From NCBI GenBank assembly GCA_028564705.1, contig JAPXFQ010000178.1, positions 186,001-250,000 of the forward strand: DNA of 64,000 bases, read 5' to 3'. Below are positions 45,776 to 56,240 of the stretch, in pieces. The position numbers and the translations under genes are program-made. The notes below the pieces were generated by a model. It did not search any database. It was not told where the DNA came from and was given only the letters and a program-made list of their open reading frames with translations. The stretch comes from Apricaphanius iberus. Its lineage: Eukaryota > Chordata > Actinopteri > Cyprinodontiformes > Aphaniidae. Each line of letters begins with the position of its first letter. Within the stretch, counting starts at the first letter, position 1.

Positions 45776-47540
45776 ACTTCATTAATACTATGTAAGGCAA
45801 CACTCTTTTTTCCCCTTATTGTTAAGCCAACCAGAATTACAACAGATACATCAACATTAATAGATAATATATTTACTAATCAATTAGCAAGTCAAATCAC
45901 CGCTGGAGTACTTATCTGACCATCACTGACCATCTTCCTATTTTTTAACAATTACAAAATATCCCAACCAGAATAAACGATTTCAGATTTGTAAGACATC
46001 GAACACTTGAAGCTATTGCTACTCTCAAGGGTAACTTATGTGCCCAAACTTGGGAAGAAGTGTATGCAATTACTGAACCTGATAAGGTATACAATGCCTT
46101 CCTACTGACTTTAATCCGATTGTATGACCTGCACTGTCCGTGTAAGAAATACTATATTAAAAACAAAAATAGTTAGGATAAACCATGGCTTACCAAGGGC
46201 ATAGTTAAGGCTTGTTAAAGAAAACAACAATTCCATCGAGTACATTTAAAGCAAAGGACTAAAACTGAAGAACTGTATAAAATGTATAAAAAAAAGCCAA
46301 CTCAAATAATAAGATTTAATAAAAAAAGCATACCATCACAAACTGCTGGAGCAGAACAAGAGTGATATCCAAGGTACCTGGAGGGTATTGAATGGCATTA
46401 TCAGGAATGGGGGAAAAAAGGAAGAATATCGAAATTACTTCTCAGTCAATAATTCAATCATCAGTGAAAAAGAGGAAATTGCTAATGCATTTAATAGCTT
46501 TTTCGTTAGTGTTGGGCCTAAGTTAGCCAATTAAATTGTGCAACCAAACAATGAAAACTAATATGAAGAAATTAATATTAAAAGGAATCTAAACTCACTT
46601 TTCATTAAAAGTGTTACTGAGAGCAAAATCATTGAAATTGTACATTCCTTCAAGACTAAGAGATCAACAGATGGATCTGACATAGATATGGTCCTCGTGA
46701 AAGATCTCATTGATCATATTGTTAATCCTTTCATGTATAATGTAATCAGTCTTTTTTAATAGGTATCTTTTCGAGTAAAATGCAATACAATACAATCTAT
46801 CTTATTTGCTTTTGATACCAGTTTGTATTGTTCGGGAAAAGATTTTTAACTGCTTTTGAATACAGTAGGAACTGAATGGTTTGCTGTAAATAAAATTCCC
46901 ATTAATCTGCATAAAACTAAATATATTGTATTTGGAAACAAGGAAGTAAATAAACCACGTCGAATTAAAATAGGGGAGGTAGAAATTGAAAGAGTGCATG
47001 TAACAAGGTTTTTGGGAGTCACTATTGATGATAAGTTAAATTGGAAAGCTCACATAAATACATTAAAGACTAAAATGTCTAAACCTATTGCCGTACTGTG
47101 TTAAATAAAAACCTCTGTGACTGAAAATGCATTTTATGTACTGTACAATTCCCTCAGCCTACCATACCTTAGCTATTGTGTGGAGATATGGGGGAATACC
47201 TATAAAACTAATGTACAACCCATCTTATTACAAAAGAAAGCAATTAGAGTGATCTGCCATGCAGATCACCTTGGTCCAACAAATCTACTTTTTATTAGAT
47301 TAAATATTTTAAAATTGCAAGATCTTGTTAATGTTTACACAGCAGTTGTGATGTACAAGGCCCACAATCTCATGCTTCCTCACTGTTTACAAGAGATGTT
47401 TCATACCAGAGAACCAAGATATAACCTCAGAGGAACTGATCTGCTGTAAAAACCCATGGCAAAGAGTAATACAAAGAGGTGGTCAAAGGTGTTGGTCTAT
47501 GAAACGATCTACCTATACAACTGAAGGGCTCCAAAACTAT
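45776..47540 (+). mobile_element. CR1/L2-group LINE ORF2 remnant, sense
   Basis: 45820-45920 encodes the endonuclease end KPTRITTDTSTLIDNIFTNQ. 45975-46750 encodes linker and RT start in many frames (TLEAIATLKGNLCAQTWEEV). 46856-47104 encodes NKIPINLHKTKYIVFGNK and VTRFLGVTIDDKLNWKAHIN. 47117-47449 encodes YNSLSLPYLSYCVEIWGNTY and the C-terminal RT part. RT motifs A to C are missing between about 46750 and 46850. Family not fixed beyond the CR1/L2 group. Confidence 0.82.
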
Positions 47541-47719
47541 TAATGCATTTAAGAACATGTATAAGTCAAACATTATGGAGAATTATAGTACACTTAATGA
47601 AGAACATCAGAAATGAAGTTGAGCAAGGATGCATAATATATTTTTTATTGTTGAAGTTCAAGTCTTGTGCTTACATGTTACCATCATTGTGTCTTCTTTG
47701 GACATACTGGATTCCACAG

Positions 47720-48480
47720 TGGTGGAAAAAAGCATTCACATGTATTTTGATCCTTAGTCAAGAGTCAAAAAACAGGTAATAGAAAAAACCACACCTAAAC
47801 ATTTAAGCACTTATTCAGACATTAACATTGACACATCAGGAGGGAGCTCCAGTCCACAGGTTAACGCACTGCCATCGAGGCGCGTTGTTATCCAGCTTCC
47901 TGGTGCAGGAGAGAGCCTTAGGATACCGCGAGACGGTGTGTGTTAGTGTGTGTGTCTGAATCCATGTCAGTGTGTGCGTCAGTAGATGCCGGTATACGGG
48001 GGAGAGGATACTCTGTTTTCATTCCTTTCACGGGCATTTGATTGTGGACCAAGTCGAAGGTCTTCATGGGAGCAAAAGTCCATAGAGCAGTGGGATAAGA
48101 CACAGGAGGAGGAGGGAGAGAAATAGCGTGCATCCTCGCTGAGAGCCACTGTATAGATCTTTGAATAACGTGATCCAACATCTAAATGTTCATAATAACC
48201 GGAGAAATAAATTACTACTACTACTATATTCCTATTTTACACACATAACCTACTGTTTCTTTAACAAATTAGTTTATTTTTAAATCACACTAAAAAACGT
48301 TTATATGATGTTCACAGATAAACACTGCAAGGTTAAAATCATCTCATACTGTATTAATACCACTTTCTGTATGTTACCTGGGGGGTTGGCTCCTCCCTCC
48401 TGGCTGGCAAAAGGTGTTGCTAAAATTAAACTTCAATTTATTTATAAAGACACATTCACTTTATATCTCATCATTAATAT
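47720..48480. other. No gene recognised
   Basis: A minus-strand open stretch at 48181-47918 (HAISLPPPPVSYPTALW) has no recognised relatives. Short GTGTGT and ACT repeats occur near 47940 and 48210. Confidence 0.4.
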
Positions 48481-48505
48481 TTTAAAGGGCCTATATCATG
48501 CAAAA

Positions 48506-48575
48506 TCAAGTTTTTGGAGTTTTCAACTCCAAAAACTTGAGACCACACCAGACCAGCAGGTCTGGTGTGGTCTCA
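48506..48575. repeat. Two abutting perfect hairpins
   Basis: First: arms TCAAGTTTTTGGAGTT (48506-48521) and its exact complement (48525-48540) around TTC. Second: arms TGAGACCACACCAGACC (48538-48554) and its exact complement (48559-48575) around AGCA. The two overlap by three bases. They lie at the start of a MITE-like block (AAAGGGCCTATATCATGC). Confidence 0.93.
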
Positions 48576-48654
48576 GTCTAGCTCATTTGAGTCTTTTTGC
48601 TGTTGAATCCTCATGTGAGCTGCTGCTGAGACCACACAAGGATTGGACACGTTA

Positions 48655-49215
48655 AGTGTTTTTTCCGTCCCCTCATCATAGGCTCCCATTGTTGTAACCC
48701 AATGCCAAATGTCCATGGTGACACTTTGGTTATTTGACACTGGGACGGTGGATTTTTAGCCCAGGATGGGGGCCTGCAGGCTTGGGAAGGGCTCAGCCCT
48801 TTGCCTCCAGCTTTCCATAATGAGACCCTATGAGGAGGGGATGAAAATTAGGGTGTCGTCCTTATTTTCGTCCCCTCCTCATAGGGTGCCATTGTGAGAA
48901 CCTGATGCCAAATGTCCATGGTGACACTTAGGTTTTTTGGCACTGGAACATACATCCAGGGACCCTGACAGTGGATTTTTAGCCCAGAATAGAGGCCCAA
49001 AGCCTGGGTACATGAAGCCAGAGGAGTCCCTGCACTGCACCAGAGATCCAGACAGTTGATTTTTAGCCTAGAATGGAGGCCTGCAGCCTGTGTAGATGAT
49101 GGCAGTGGTGGTCCTGTACTGCACCAGAAATCCTGGGGCCAAAACCCTGGGTGCACAAGGTAGAGGTAGTCCTGCACTGCACCAGAGCTCCAGGGGCCTA
49201 TACCTTTGACCTTTG
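48655..49215. repeat. Irregular tandem repeat region
   Basis: The block around GATGCCAAATGTCCATGG with GTGACACTT occurs twice about 205 bp apart (48700 and 48905). GGATTTTTAGCCCAG-type units recur (48750, 48975, 49060), and CTGCACTGCACCAGAG recurs (49030, 49170). Part is also inverted (GACCCTATGAGGAGGGGA against TCCCCTCCTCATAGGGTG). Related CTATGAGAAAGGGAC motifs continue to about 50360. Looks like a satellite-like or composite repeat. Confidence 0.75.
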
Positions 49216-49329
49216 TTTTTATGTAGTCCTATACGGAGGCCTACTACCTGTGTAATTTGTTTGTCCTTTAACCTTTGGTTTCAAAGTTTTGAAGGAATAA
49301 AAATGCATGGTTTTTGGGGCCTAAACCCA

Positions 49330-49499
49330 TTCACAACAAAAGTTATCTCAATACAATTATACAAACATTCCAATCAGTTAAGTTTTCTATGTAAGGAATC
49401 CCAGAAGATTGCGTTGAGTCATCGGCGTGAGGTTGTGCCCGGATCATGCAGACTCCAACCACAGCAATTCCTCAGCAAACCCTCATACTGAGCAAGCAG
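49330..49499 (-). mobile_element. L2-type LINE 3'-UTR fragment, antisense
   Basis: AGGAATCCCAGAAGATTGCG, then GGTTGTGCCCGGATCATGCA and CTCATACTGAGCAAGC match the other L2 3' UTRs in antisense. It is embedded between parts of the 48.7-50.4 kb repeat. Confidence 0.82.
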
Positions 49500-50530
49500 T
49501 AGGCATCCTTATTTTGGTCCCCTGATCATAGGGTCCCATGGAAGTGGACTATTACCCAAATATCCAATGCGTGTCTGGCCAAAACATTAAATCATACAGC
49601 CCATCCCCAGCTTCAGCTTTGTAACTAGGACAAAGGTCAAACTCGTTAGCGCTCGTATCTCGGCTTCCGCTCGACGTAGGAACATGAAACTTTGGACAAG
49701 GGCCACTTGCACTGAGACCTGCGATTGGCTTCAGACTCACGCGGGTTTGATCACCTTTGACCCCTAAACCCGACCTCCACTGTAGCTCCTATGAGAAAGG
49801 GACGAAGTATGACCCCTGTGGACATGGTCAGTCGGTTTTCGGCTTTTTTAAAATTTATTTTTATTTGATAGGGACAGAACAAAAAGCATTGTCACAAAAT
49901 AAACGATGCCATGTTCATAGGCCTTATAGCTAACAGCTAATTCTGGTCACCTGGTGCAGTTTCTGGCCAACCGAAGGTAGCGTGGCCTGCACAGCTGGCA
50001 GTCGGACGGGCGGGCCCGGTGTTGAAATATGTCGTCGTTTTGTGAAAATTCCAACTTTTTGTCCCAAAGTTGTCCGAATAAGTTCAAACTTTTACACATC
50101 CACCCGGAGGCTGGGGGGCTTTGGCGTGCCGATACGCAGCTTCCTGGAAGGCCGGTGGCGCAAAACAGCGTCCCTGACCTTTGCAGTCACATCCACGGCC
50201 ACTACGGGGCCCTGAAAGAGCCTTGGGGCACTTTAAACTAATAAAAGGTCAAAGGTCGCACTCAGACCCGAAGACGGCCCGGTCAGAAGGGACTTGTCCC
50301 TCGTGGCCACAGAGCCCTATGACAAAGGGTCAGAGGAAGGGACATGTCCCATATGGCCACAGAGCCCACCAGAGTTTTGGTGGAATGACAGCGCCTCCAA
50401 AAGTCCAAGTTGCGTCAACACACTTTGAAGGGCGGACGAAACATGTCCCTTTGGGTTTGCATTGGCCTATGAGAAATGGACGGCCCCATTGCCACCTTGG
50501 TGCAGTACGAGCCCGTGACAATATGTTCAA
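49500..50530. repeat. Unclassified GC-richer repeat region
   Basis: Contains TCGTATCTCGGCTTCCGCTC, repeated GGCCACAGAGCCC units (50303 and 50357) and GACATGTCCC/GACTTGTCCC units. 49850-49960 resembles a LINE 3' UTR in antisense (TTTGATAGGGACAG). Open stretches exist but none looks like a known protein. Confidence 0.45.
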
Positions 50531-50533
50531 TTC

Positions 50534-50564
50534 ATTTTTTGTGTCCTTTCGGGACACAAAAAAT
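50534..50564. repeat. Perfect 13-bp hairpin at the edge of a hAT-like element
   Basis: Arms ATTTTTTGTGTCC and GGACACAAAAAAT surround TTTCG. It lies directly outside the left arm of the element at 50568-51385. Confidence 0.9.
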
Positions 50565-50567
50565 GTT

Positions 50568-51385
50568 TCGGCAGGGATCAGGGGCAGAAATAATTTTGAG
50601 GGATAAGAATCTGTTCCCTCGGTTTAATAAACCATGTTTGACCATATGGGGTTCTGTCCGATTGATAATGCGCCCTGGCTGCATGGCCACCAACTTGTTC
50701 CTTTGGCTGACCGGTAGCAAGCATGATTTTCACCTGGGAGTCAGTGGATCGAATGTGTGAATTTTGTACTATTCTTTACTGAGATTGATGTTACGTTCAA
50801 TAAAGACTCAAATTTAAAGTGGGTACAGTATCAACAGGTAACTGGAGCTCGTATCTCTTTAATGCAAGGTGTTTATGCTGCACCACCAGCTCCATGCAGA
50901 TGGCGGAGGCCTGTGCCTGTATTCCAGGGGGCAAGGTATGCATACACTGTGTGATTTATGGCCCATTTCTAGGCTATTTTTTAACCATGTGACATATTTT
51001 GAGACCAGCCCGTCTTCAAAGCCACATAAAAATAAATATTGCATTTGTTGACCATGGACACCGCTGGGCTGGGTAGGTGGCTACAAAACTGGGACTTATA
51101 AAGAGGACAGCTATATTTATAGCATATTTTCCTGCAGGAAACCCAAATGATATTCGTGTTTAACTATCTGAGGGCCCAGGCAGGGCTTGATCCGCTAACT
51201 CCCAGGTGAAAGTCATGCATGCTCACCAGTCTGCCAAAGGAACACTTCGGTAGACAAAGAGCCAAACAGCCGCATTATCAATCAGACAAGACCCTCCACA
51301 CTGTCACACATGGTTTAATAAACCATGGATTATTTCCTCTCAAAATTATTTCTGCACCCGAACCCTGCCGGGCTCCATATGTGTC
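50568..51385. mobile_element. hAT-derived element with long inverted arms holding a tRNA-like block (copy B)
   Basis: The left arm about 50568-50760 and the complement of about 51385-51180 align over nearly 200 bp: both start CGGCAGGG, then GCAGAAATAATTTTGAG, then GGTTTAATAAACCATG or its variant, then GATTGATAATGCG, GTTCCTTTGGC and TTTCACCTGGGAGT. The centre 50780-51055 matches the centre of the element at 19.5-20.5 kb, whose right arm ends in a hAT transposase. The complement of the right arm has TGGCAGACTGG (A-box-like) and GATCAAGCC, which fits the B-box consensus. Confidence 0.7.
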
Positions 51386-52490
51386 AGAAGATGAGCTCCA
51401 ACATCCTGTACTACATGCAGTCTTGAAAGGCATGTCTGATTAAATTGGACACATAAAGAGTTGCAACAGTCCAGCTGAGATATAATAAAAGTATTGATCA
51501 CCCATTCAAAGTTTTAAAAGGATGTACTCAGTCTGAAGACAGTGACAGCATGGAAACAGGTGAAGGCATGAGGTAAAGTCTTAAAGAGGAACCACTGGTT
51601 AGTAAAAATAAAACTCCTGGCTCAAGTATTTGGAAATTGTTTGGATTAAAACTGTAATATGTGAAACAGATGAATGAGGTCTCTAGAGAAACTACCTGTT
51701 TATGAACTCCAGCTCTACACATTCTCACCACAACTTACAACAGCGACACAAAGAACAGTATAAAGAGCATATCAAACTTTGTTCTGTAGAACAGAGAACA
51801 AGACTTTCCCAGCCTACTCCTGACATAAACAAGGGTCACGATCCTGCTGTGTGTCTGTTTGTGTACGAGAGTGAGGCCTCTTCTTTAATAGAAGAACAAA
51901 GAGCAAAGCAACATTTAAATAACATATTTTTGCTGTTCTCTGATTTCAGAAGTTGCTACTGAAATGTAATTAGTTCAGCTTCCCAGTCAGTCAAGAATGA
52001 GTAGTTTTCCTGTTACAAAAATAAAAAAATGAGAAAATAAAGGAGGAAGATCAGATATCGCTATAGGGAAGAATTCAGGAGAAAAGGCAAGGTTATAGAG
52101 GAGGGAGACAGAGCCAGGGAAACAACCAGATGAAGAAGAGAGGTTTGGATTTTTAACCAGCCTCCAAAGATTTAGATCCGTTTTTCTCACCATCATCAAC
52201 AACTCATTTTCATTTCTTAATTTTCTAAATATCATTAGACACAAACTTCTGCTGGAAGTTAGAGCTTATATTGATACCAGCCCACCCATGAACCAAAACA
52301 ACACTTTTTAACAGCAGAGCTATAACTATTTGGGTTTGGAAAATAAGATAATTTTATTCATAAAGTAATAATAATAATATATGCAATACTCTTGACTCTA
52401 ATTTACATCTACAGCTGTATGTCTATAAAAGTGCCTGTTTGACATTTGAGACACGTAGTTTAGATTAAGTAAATGTCTTCTCATTTTTTT
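51386..52490. other. golga7 intron, no gene recognised
   Basis: AT-rich; no coding, RNA gene or repeat family recognised. Confidence 0.45.
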
Positions 52491-52496
52491 TTGTAG

Positions 52497-52620
52497 TAGA
52501 CTTTATTTGAATTGGGACAGTGCAGATTAATCAAGGTGTTTTTTCAACATTTAAATGTTCCGGATTTAGCCATATAGGCTCATTTTCATCCGTAGTCCCA
52601 TGTAGATATATAGTGGGGGG
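52497..52620 (-). mobile_element. LINE 3'-UTR-like fragment, antisense
   Basis: ACTTTATTTGAATTGGGACA followed by GTGCAGATTAATCAAGG and CATCCGTAGTCCCATG resembles a LINE 3' UTR common in fish, in antisense. Family uncertain. Confidence 0.45.
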
Positions 52621-52991
52621 GAAAAAAACTGATTTCATCTGAAAATTTATAGATATAATTTTGGTCCATTTCATCCAGTCCTACTTTATATTATCAGTGT
52701 AAACCCTCATTTACAAACTGCATATGAAGAACATAACAGTCAAAGATAGAGTAAAATTACCAGAGACCATATGGAGTGTTGCTGACTGGATGTTGCAGTT
52801 AGCATTCATGCATTTCATTGCTACACTGACACCTAATTACCATGACAAACATTTTTTTTTTCTCCCTTTAGATACAAATCTGCACAGGCCCTGCTTGGCA
52901 TTTTAACAGCTGCTTGGGATGAAACTGTTTTGGAAAATGAAACTGCAAATGGTTGCTTTCGCTAAATGTTTTGTTTGACTTTCTCTATTAA

Positions 52992-53725
52992 CCCCTTAAC
53001 GTTCCGACAGCCCGCTGGTGGGCCATCTGCCATTTTTACTTTTTAATCTATGATATTCTGATTTATAATTTCCATGAATGTATATGTTTTATATAATTGG
53101 AAAGCTAATAATATTGTCTTTTTAACCATATATGCCAATAAAGGACACAATAATAAAAGTGTGAACACAGCAGTAGTCTTTGTCACCCACCCTCCCATTA
53201 CCTCCAGGAACAACAATTATGCACAACTCACATTTTGCAGCCTGCTGTCTCTCACAAATCCAATCCAACTTGAACAGTGTTATTACATTCACAAGGGTCC
53301 ATTTGATGTTCTCCAATAACATTGTTGCCCCACAACAAGTCTCTCTATATATATACATGATGTAAAATGCTAATTTCTTGGTGTATTGCTGTCATTTTTT
53401 GTGTGGATAAAGGTAATAAATCAGACTTTATACCCAAAATGTTTTTAGGGTTACCACACAATTCTAAAACTAGCTTTTGAGCATATATTTTATATATTTT
53501 AATAAGAAAACACAACATTTGATATTTTCCTCTGTATTAAAAATTATATAAGTGGACAACAATTGAACTTAGACATATTTTCACTGTTCTGTGAAATATT
53601 TCAGTGTTCTCTTTCCGAGACCTCAGCCATATATCTACTCAAAACGGTTCAAGAACAGCTTTAATTTTATTTTGGGTATGCCTTTTTGAAATATTTTGGG
53701 CGGAAATTACAGAAATGTTAAGGGG
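52992..53725. mobile_element. piggyBac-like MITE in golga7 intron
   Basis: Starts CCCCTTAACGTTCC; the complement of the right end reads CCCCTTAACATTTC. It is flanked by TTAA on both sides (52988-52991 and 53726-53729). The TTAA duplication and CCC ends are the piggyBac signature. 734 bp, AT-rich, no transposase. It lies about 100 bp downstream of the golga7 exon donor at 53831. Confidence 0.88.
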
Positions 53726-53831
53726 TTAAACCAGTAAGATTTGTCTTGGAGCAAGGGGAATCAGTTCAAGTACAGCTTGACTTCATACAAATCTGAATAC
53801 TGCATGACTTTGCACATTCAGGGTATCCCAC

Positions 53832-53984
53832 CTTTTCATAGTGAGTCTCCATACAGAGAAAGACAGTGTAAGCTGTGAGGCAGGCCAGACAGCCTTCGAT
53901 AAAGGACTGACTTCCAAGCTTCTCTGCTTCAGCATAAAGGTTGTTTAGTGTCCGTATCGTCTCCTCAAACTGCTGCTTTTCAAT
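53832..53984 (-). CDS. golga7: golga7 internal exon (core of the protein)
   Basis: This 153-bp exon encodes 51 residues from [20 protein letters not shown] through [20 protein letters not shown] to [11 protein letters not shown]. The acceptor is CATGTGTTTCAG before 53984 and the donor is AAG|GTGGGA at 53831. The Cys-rich [14 protein letters not shown] stretch is the part thought to carry palmitoylation and membrane contact in this family. It is in phase 0 at both ends. The exons upstream (N-terminus and QRDYSSG-type region) were not found before 64000. The intron downstream is about 9.8 kb and holds a piggyBac MITE starting only about 100 bp after the donor. Human GOLGA7 and GOLGA7B are both related; the C-terminal exon favours GOLGA7. 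Confidence 0.95.
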
Positions 53985-53989
53985 CTGAA

Positions 53990-54740
53990 ACACATGAAGC
54001 AAAATAGATAATCAAACAGTTCAAATGAGGACACAGAGTGAGCTACATATTTGAAAAGTGGTGCGCAAGTGTAACATATTTTATTACTTCTTTTGCTCTT
54101 TTGATAGATGAGGCACTGCATGTTCTCAGATCAGTCATGCAACAAGAGAGTTCTAGGCTTCCTTCCTGCATTTCGTAACACCTCCTGAAGAGATCAGGAT
54201 GCCTTAGCTATGAGCCTGGGGAATGTCTCTACTCAATAACTGGCAGGACATGCTCTCATTGGACAAAAACATCCAGAAGTGAAACCTCAAATGCTCGTTC
54301 TCCAAAGACATAGATCGTTTTATGAGCTAAAGATATCTCAGTTGTCCCCTAACCAAGAGAGACACTCTGGGATCCTACATAAGGTTGTGGGATTCAGATC
54401 TCTAAAGTATTTACATTCCGTGAACTGTTTTGGTTTGTTATGTTCTAGCCAAAAACTTCAATGCACTTCCTTTGGCTTTTATGTGAGAGACAAAAATAGC
54501 ACATAATTATGAAGTGGAAGAAAAGAAAAGATTGCATGGGTTTACAAATAAAAATCTCAAAAGTCTTAGGCTTATACAGTATTGAAATAGCTGCTATTCT
54601 ATAGATTGTTACAATCTACAAGTCTCACCAGAATTTTCAGGGCATTTGTTTTTAGCAGTAACTGAATACTTTAGTGTTTTATGTTCACTAAGTTTAGATT
54701 GATTAGATAGGCCTCTTTTTAAAGTATACTGATGTTTGTG
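53990..54740 (-). other. golga7 intron, no gene recognised
   Basis: No further golga7 exon and no repeat family recognised. Confidence 0.4.
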
Positions 54741-54749
54741 ACCTAGTAC

Positions 54750-55860
54750 AACATCTTTTTGTAATTAACATCTTCTACTTTCTCTCCTACTTCTCCCCAA
54801 CTGCATGATGAGATGTCAATTCAAGCGCTAACGTGTTTCTCTTAGGCCGTTTTCACATGTGTGGCCGTGCCAGAATACGGCCAGAGAAAATGCAAATTTC
54901 TTCTGTTCAGATGGCACGTATTTGACACGTACTGGAATCCAGTGTTTTACTACAACTAAACAGCAGGTGGCGGTATACAAATAAGTCTGTAGTTCTCCAA
55001 CAAACAAGGGAGTGAGAAGTACCAACATCATAAAACGAGCGACAGCCTAGAATGTAAACAACCTGGTTTACTGGCCAGCTGCTACCTGAAGCCATCTACA
55101 GGGTGAGTGATGTCGTAAACCCAGATTTGTAATCTGCCGTGTTGCTATGGGATGCTTGAATCGCGTTGTTTTGGTATTTTTATGGTCGCGAGGTGATACT
55201 GTAATTTCGGCCGGCGGTTCCGTCATTTCCGCGTGGAGCGCGTCTATTGTGTTGAGTACGGCCAGAGTACGGGTTGTGTTCACATGATCTGTGGCCGCTC
55301 GTACCTGGACTCGGATACTACCTCCAAGGCAGGTCTCTCTGGCCGTATCCTGGCACGGTCCAGTCTGTGTTCACATGGTACGAAATAAGTGGTTTGTGAC
55401 CAAATACGGTATCCGAGTACGGACTCCCGTACCATGTGAAAACGCCCTTAGTCTCTTCCTACAGTAGGTGCTCCTGACCTGCCTTGCTTGACAACCCTGA
55501 CTAAGATGGCATTGCAGTGGAGGAACGTTCTCCACGTCCTGCTACCAACTTCTGCTTCTGTATCAGTTCTGTTGCTCTTTCTGTGTCTCTGCTGCCTTCT
55601 CCAAACCACAGACGGTCTCGGCAGATGACCGCTTATGCTGAGTCTGGTTCTGCTGGAGGTTTCTTCCTGTTAAAAGGGAGTTTTTCCTCTCCAGTGTCGC
55701 TTCATGCTTGCTCAGTGTGAGGGATTGCTGAGAAGTACCGACGCAATCTTCTGTGGTTCTCTAATTCCTAGATTAAACATTGTATTGTAATAACTCTTGT
55801 AAAGTGCCTTGAGATGACATTTGTTGTGAAATGGCGCTATATAAATAAACTGAATTGAAT
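54750..55860 (+). mobile_element. L2-type LINE 3' UTR, sense, interrupted by a Harbinger MITE
   Basis: 54770-54841 (TTCTCCCCAACTGCATGATG; TCAATTCAAGCGCTAAC) and 55451-55860 (TAGGTGCTCCTGACC; TTTCTTCCTGTTAAAAGGGA; GGCGCTATATAAATAAACTG) are consecutive in the antisense copy at 27500-27960. The tail ends GAATTGAATTG. Confidence 0.9.
54845..55447. mobile_element. PIF/Harbinger MITE with TTA target duplication
   Basis: Ends GGCCGTTTTCACATG and, as complement of the right side, GGGCGTTTTCACATG (14 of 15 identical). TTA flanks both sides (54842-54844 and 55448-55450). It interrupts L2 3'-UTR sequence. The interior repeats forms of TACGGCCAGAG and GAGTACGG. No transposase. A truncated relative lies at 34014-34115. 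Confidence 0.9.
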
Positions 55861-55916
55861 TGTTCTGCTTTGTGCCTGAAGTGTTACTGAATGACAAAAG
55901 GAATCTTACATTTGTA

Positions 55917-56240
55917 TTTAAAGGGCCCACATTATGAAACACTTTTCCGCGCATTTGGGGTGTTATTGTGCGTATCTGGTGCATATACATGCATACAATG
56001 TTGGAAAAACCATCCATGCTGTTTTGAGTCAGGTAAGGGTTTCTGAATTCATCCTGCCTTCAGTCTCTGAGTGAGCTGTTTAAAATAGTGTTGGCTTGCA
56101 CGGCTTTCTATGTCACAAGCCGAAACACTGGAAAAACCACACCCCATCAGAGCGCTGTCTACACCCAGAGTCTCAGGAAAAGATCGGACCTTATTTGGAG
56201 GAAGATATCGGCGTTCCAGGGAAACATTTAAATATGTTCT
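55917..56240. repeat. Possible MITE (AAAGGGCCCACATTATG type)
   Basis: TTTAAAGGGCCCACATTATG resembles the start of a non-autonomous element and is similar to 48483 (TTAAAGGGCCTATATCATGC). The other end was not located with confidence. Confidence 0.4.

Noticed and set aside
47918..48181. 87-residue minus-strand frame
   Set aside because: Its C-terminal part is translated GTGTGT repeat, and nothing matches a known protein.
50701..50760. A real tRNA gene
   Set aside because: A-box and B-box-like motifs are present in related copies, but the anticodon and acceptor stems do not pair, and the block is part of a multicopy inverted repeat.
50757..51051. Short frames between inverted arms
   Set aside because: Non-coding centre of a hAT-derived element; the same centre at 19.8-20.1 kb is not open in the same frames.
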